In this document: positions 63,454 to 64,000 of the stretch, one piece after another
How the letters are laid out: each line of letters opens with the position of its first letter
Numbering within the stretch: the stretch's first letter is position 1
Origin: Bathynomus jamesi
Lineage: Eukaryota; Arthropoda; Malacostraca; Isopoda; Cirolanidae
Reading direction: 5' to 3'
DNA: 64,000 nucleotides
Assembly: GCA_023014485.1 (NCBI GenBank)
Contig: JAJOZX010000482.1
Location: 538,501-602,500, forward strand
Notes under the pieces: generated by a model
Told to the model about the DNA's origin: nothing
Seen by the model: the letters and a program-made list of their open reading frames with translations, nothing else
Database searches by the model: none
Program-made: the position numbers and the translations under genes

Positions 63454-64000
63454 CTGCAAATAGAAATTTTGAAATTATGGAAAATACGAGTTCCACAATA
63501 AAAATATTTTTTTCCGAATTCCTTTATATTATTTTATGTAATATGATACTGAAGATACAATAAAAAGTTCCTATTTAATTTTACAAGTATTGGAAGTGAA
63601 CAGACAGGCCTACCTGCAAAAGAGCTGTGCTACCCTCATTTACCTTCTCTCAACATTTTTTCTATAGTAATACAGGTCATCCTCACTTTATGTTGGGATT
63701 GCATTCCAAAAATAGTTCACAAAGTGATTTTGCATAATGACAGCCATTTATTACATATATTTAATAGGGATGCATTCCAGGACCTCTACTGAGCCCCCCA
63801 AAAAAACCTTTCTAACAATTTCATAAATCCAATCCAAAATCTCCAAATAAAATAAAACAATCATCTGACATTATATATACTATATATAAAAGAAATAAAT
63901 AAATAATGGCTAATATACAGAAAAAGACTGCTCCTGGGTTCAGATAATCAACTATACTTTTATAGACTAGTTTTTGACAATGATTCCAAATATGATAGTC
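63454..64000. other. RanGAP1 intron sequence, nothing recognised
   Basis: AT-rich sequence upstream of the first visible RanGAP1 exon. No further exon could be supported. Confidence 0.5.

Noticed and set aside
1..64000. CRISPR arrays, bacterial operons or prophage
   Set aside because: None seen; spliced genes and eukaryotic transposons show this is an animal nuclear contig.

Overview
This is a transposon-saturated eukaryotic (animal) contig carrying parts of two conserved, intron-containing nuclear genes in convergent orientation. On the + strand, five exons of a long-chain acyl-CoA dehydrogenase (ACADL/LCAD-like) lie at 6517-18076, with the 5' exons upstream of the window. On the - strand, eight exons of the Ran GTPase-activating protein RanGAP1 run from 63453 down to about 35257, with the N-terminal exon(s) beyond 63453. 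Exon joins were set by GT-AG (one GC-AG) boundaries, phase continuity and agreement with the known family sequences. The dense Tc1/mariner, hAT, piggyBac-like and jockey/CR1/I-type LINE remnants and the abundant microsatellites suggest an arthropod, perhaps a crustacean; that is inference and the species cannot be fixed from the sequence.

Layout. 1-6.5 kb: N-terminal part of an unclassified ORF family (-), two large foldback palindromes (the first carries two tRNA-like units), a DD41D and a DD37E Tc1/mariner relic, and a hAT-like element with an 8-bp target duplication that contains other transposon pieces. 6.5-18.1 kb: ACADL exons; the 7.2-kb third visible intron holds a jockey-like LINE whose endonuclease region has been blown apart by a 2.7-kb tract of only C and A, followed by a hAT relic. 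18.4-30 kb: a head-to-tail composite LINE (5' half +, 3' half -) and a complete but dead 6.4-kb LINE of the same group with a 15-bp target-site duplication. 30-35 kb: an RT fragment and a second, nearly full-length copy of the unclassified ORF family. 35.3-63.5 kb: RanGAP1, whose introns hold another full-length 6.4-kb LINE inserted in a (CA)n(TA)n microsatellite, a pogo-like element split by a hAT, a DD41D mariner split by a 1.8-kb insertion, Tigger relics, a three-layer nest at 49.9-51.1 kb, two complete but broken mariners, a CR1-like LINE and tRNA-derived SINEs.

How it works together. ACADL is a mitochondrial beta-oxidation enzyme and RanGAP1 the cytoplasmic activator of Ran GTP hydrolysis; they share no pathway and are simply neighbours. 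The rest is mobile DNA, nearly all inactivated by stops, frameshifts or lost catalytic residues. Several insertions can be read precisely because target duplications or paralogous empty sites survive in the window. The least explained items are the unclassified ORF family (two loci), the palindromes whose loops copy their own flank, and the trinucleotide arrays that appear to have grown out of LINE endonuclease codons.
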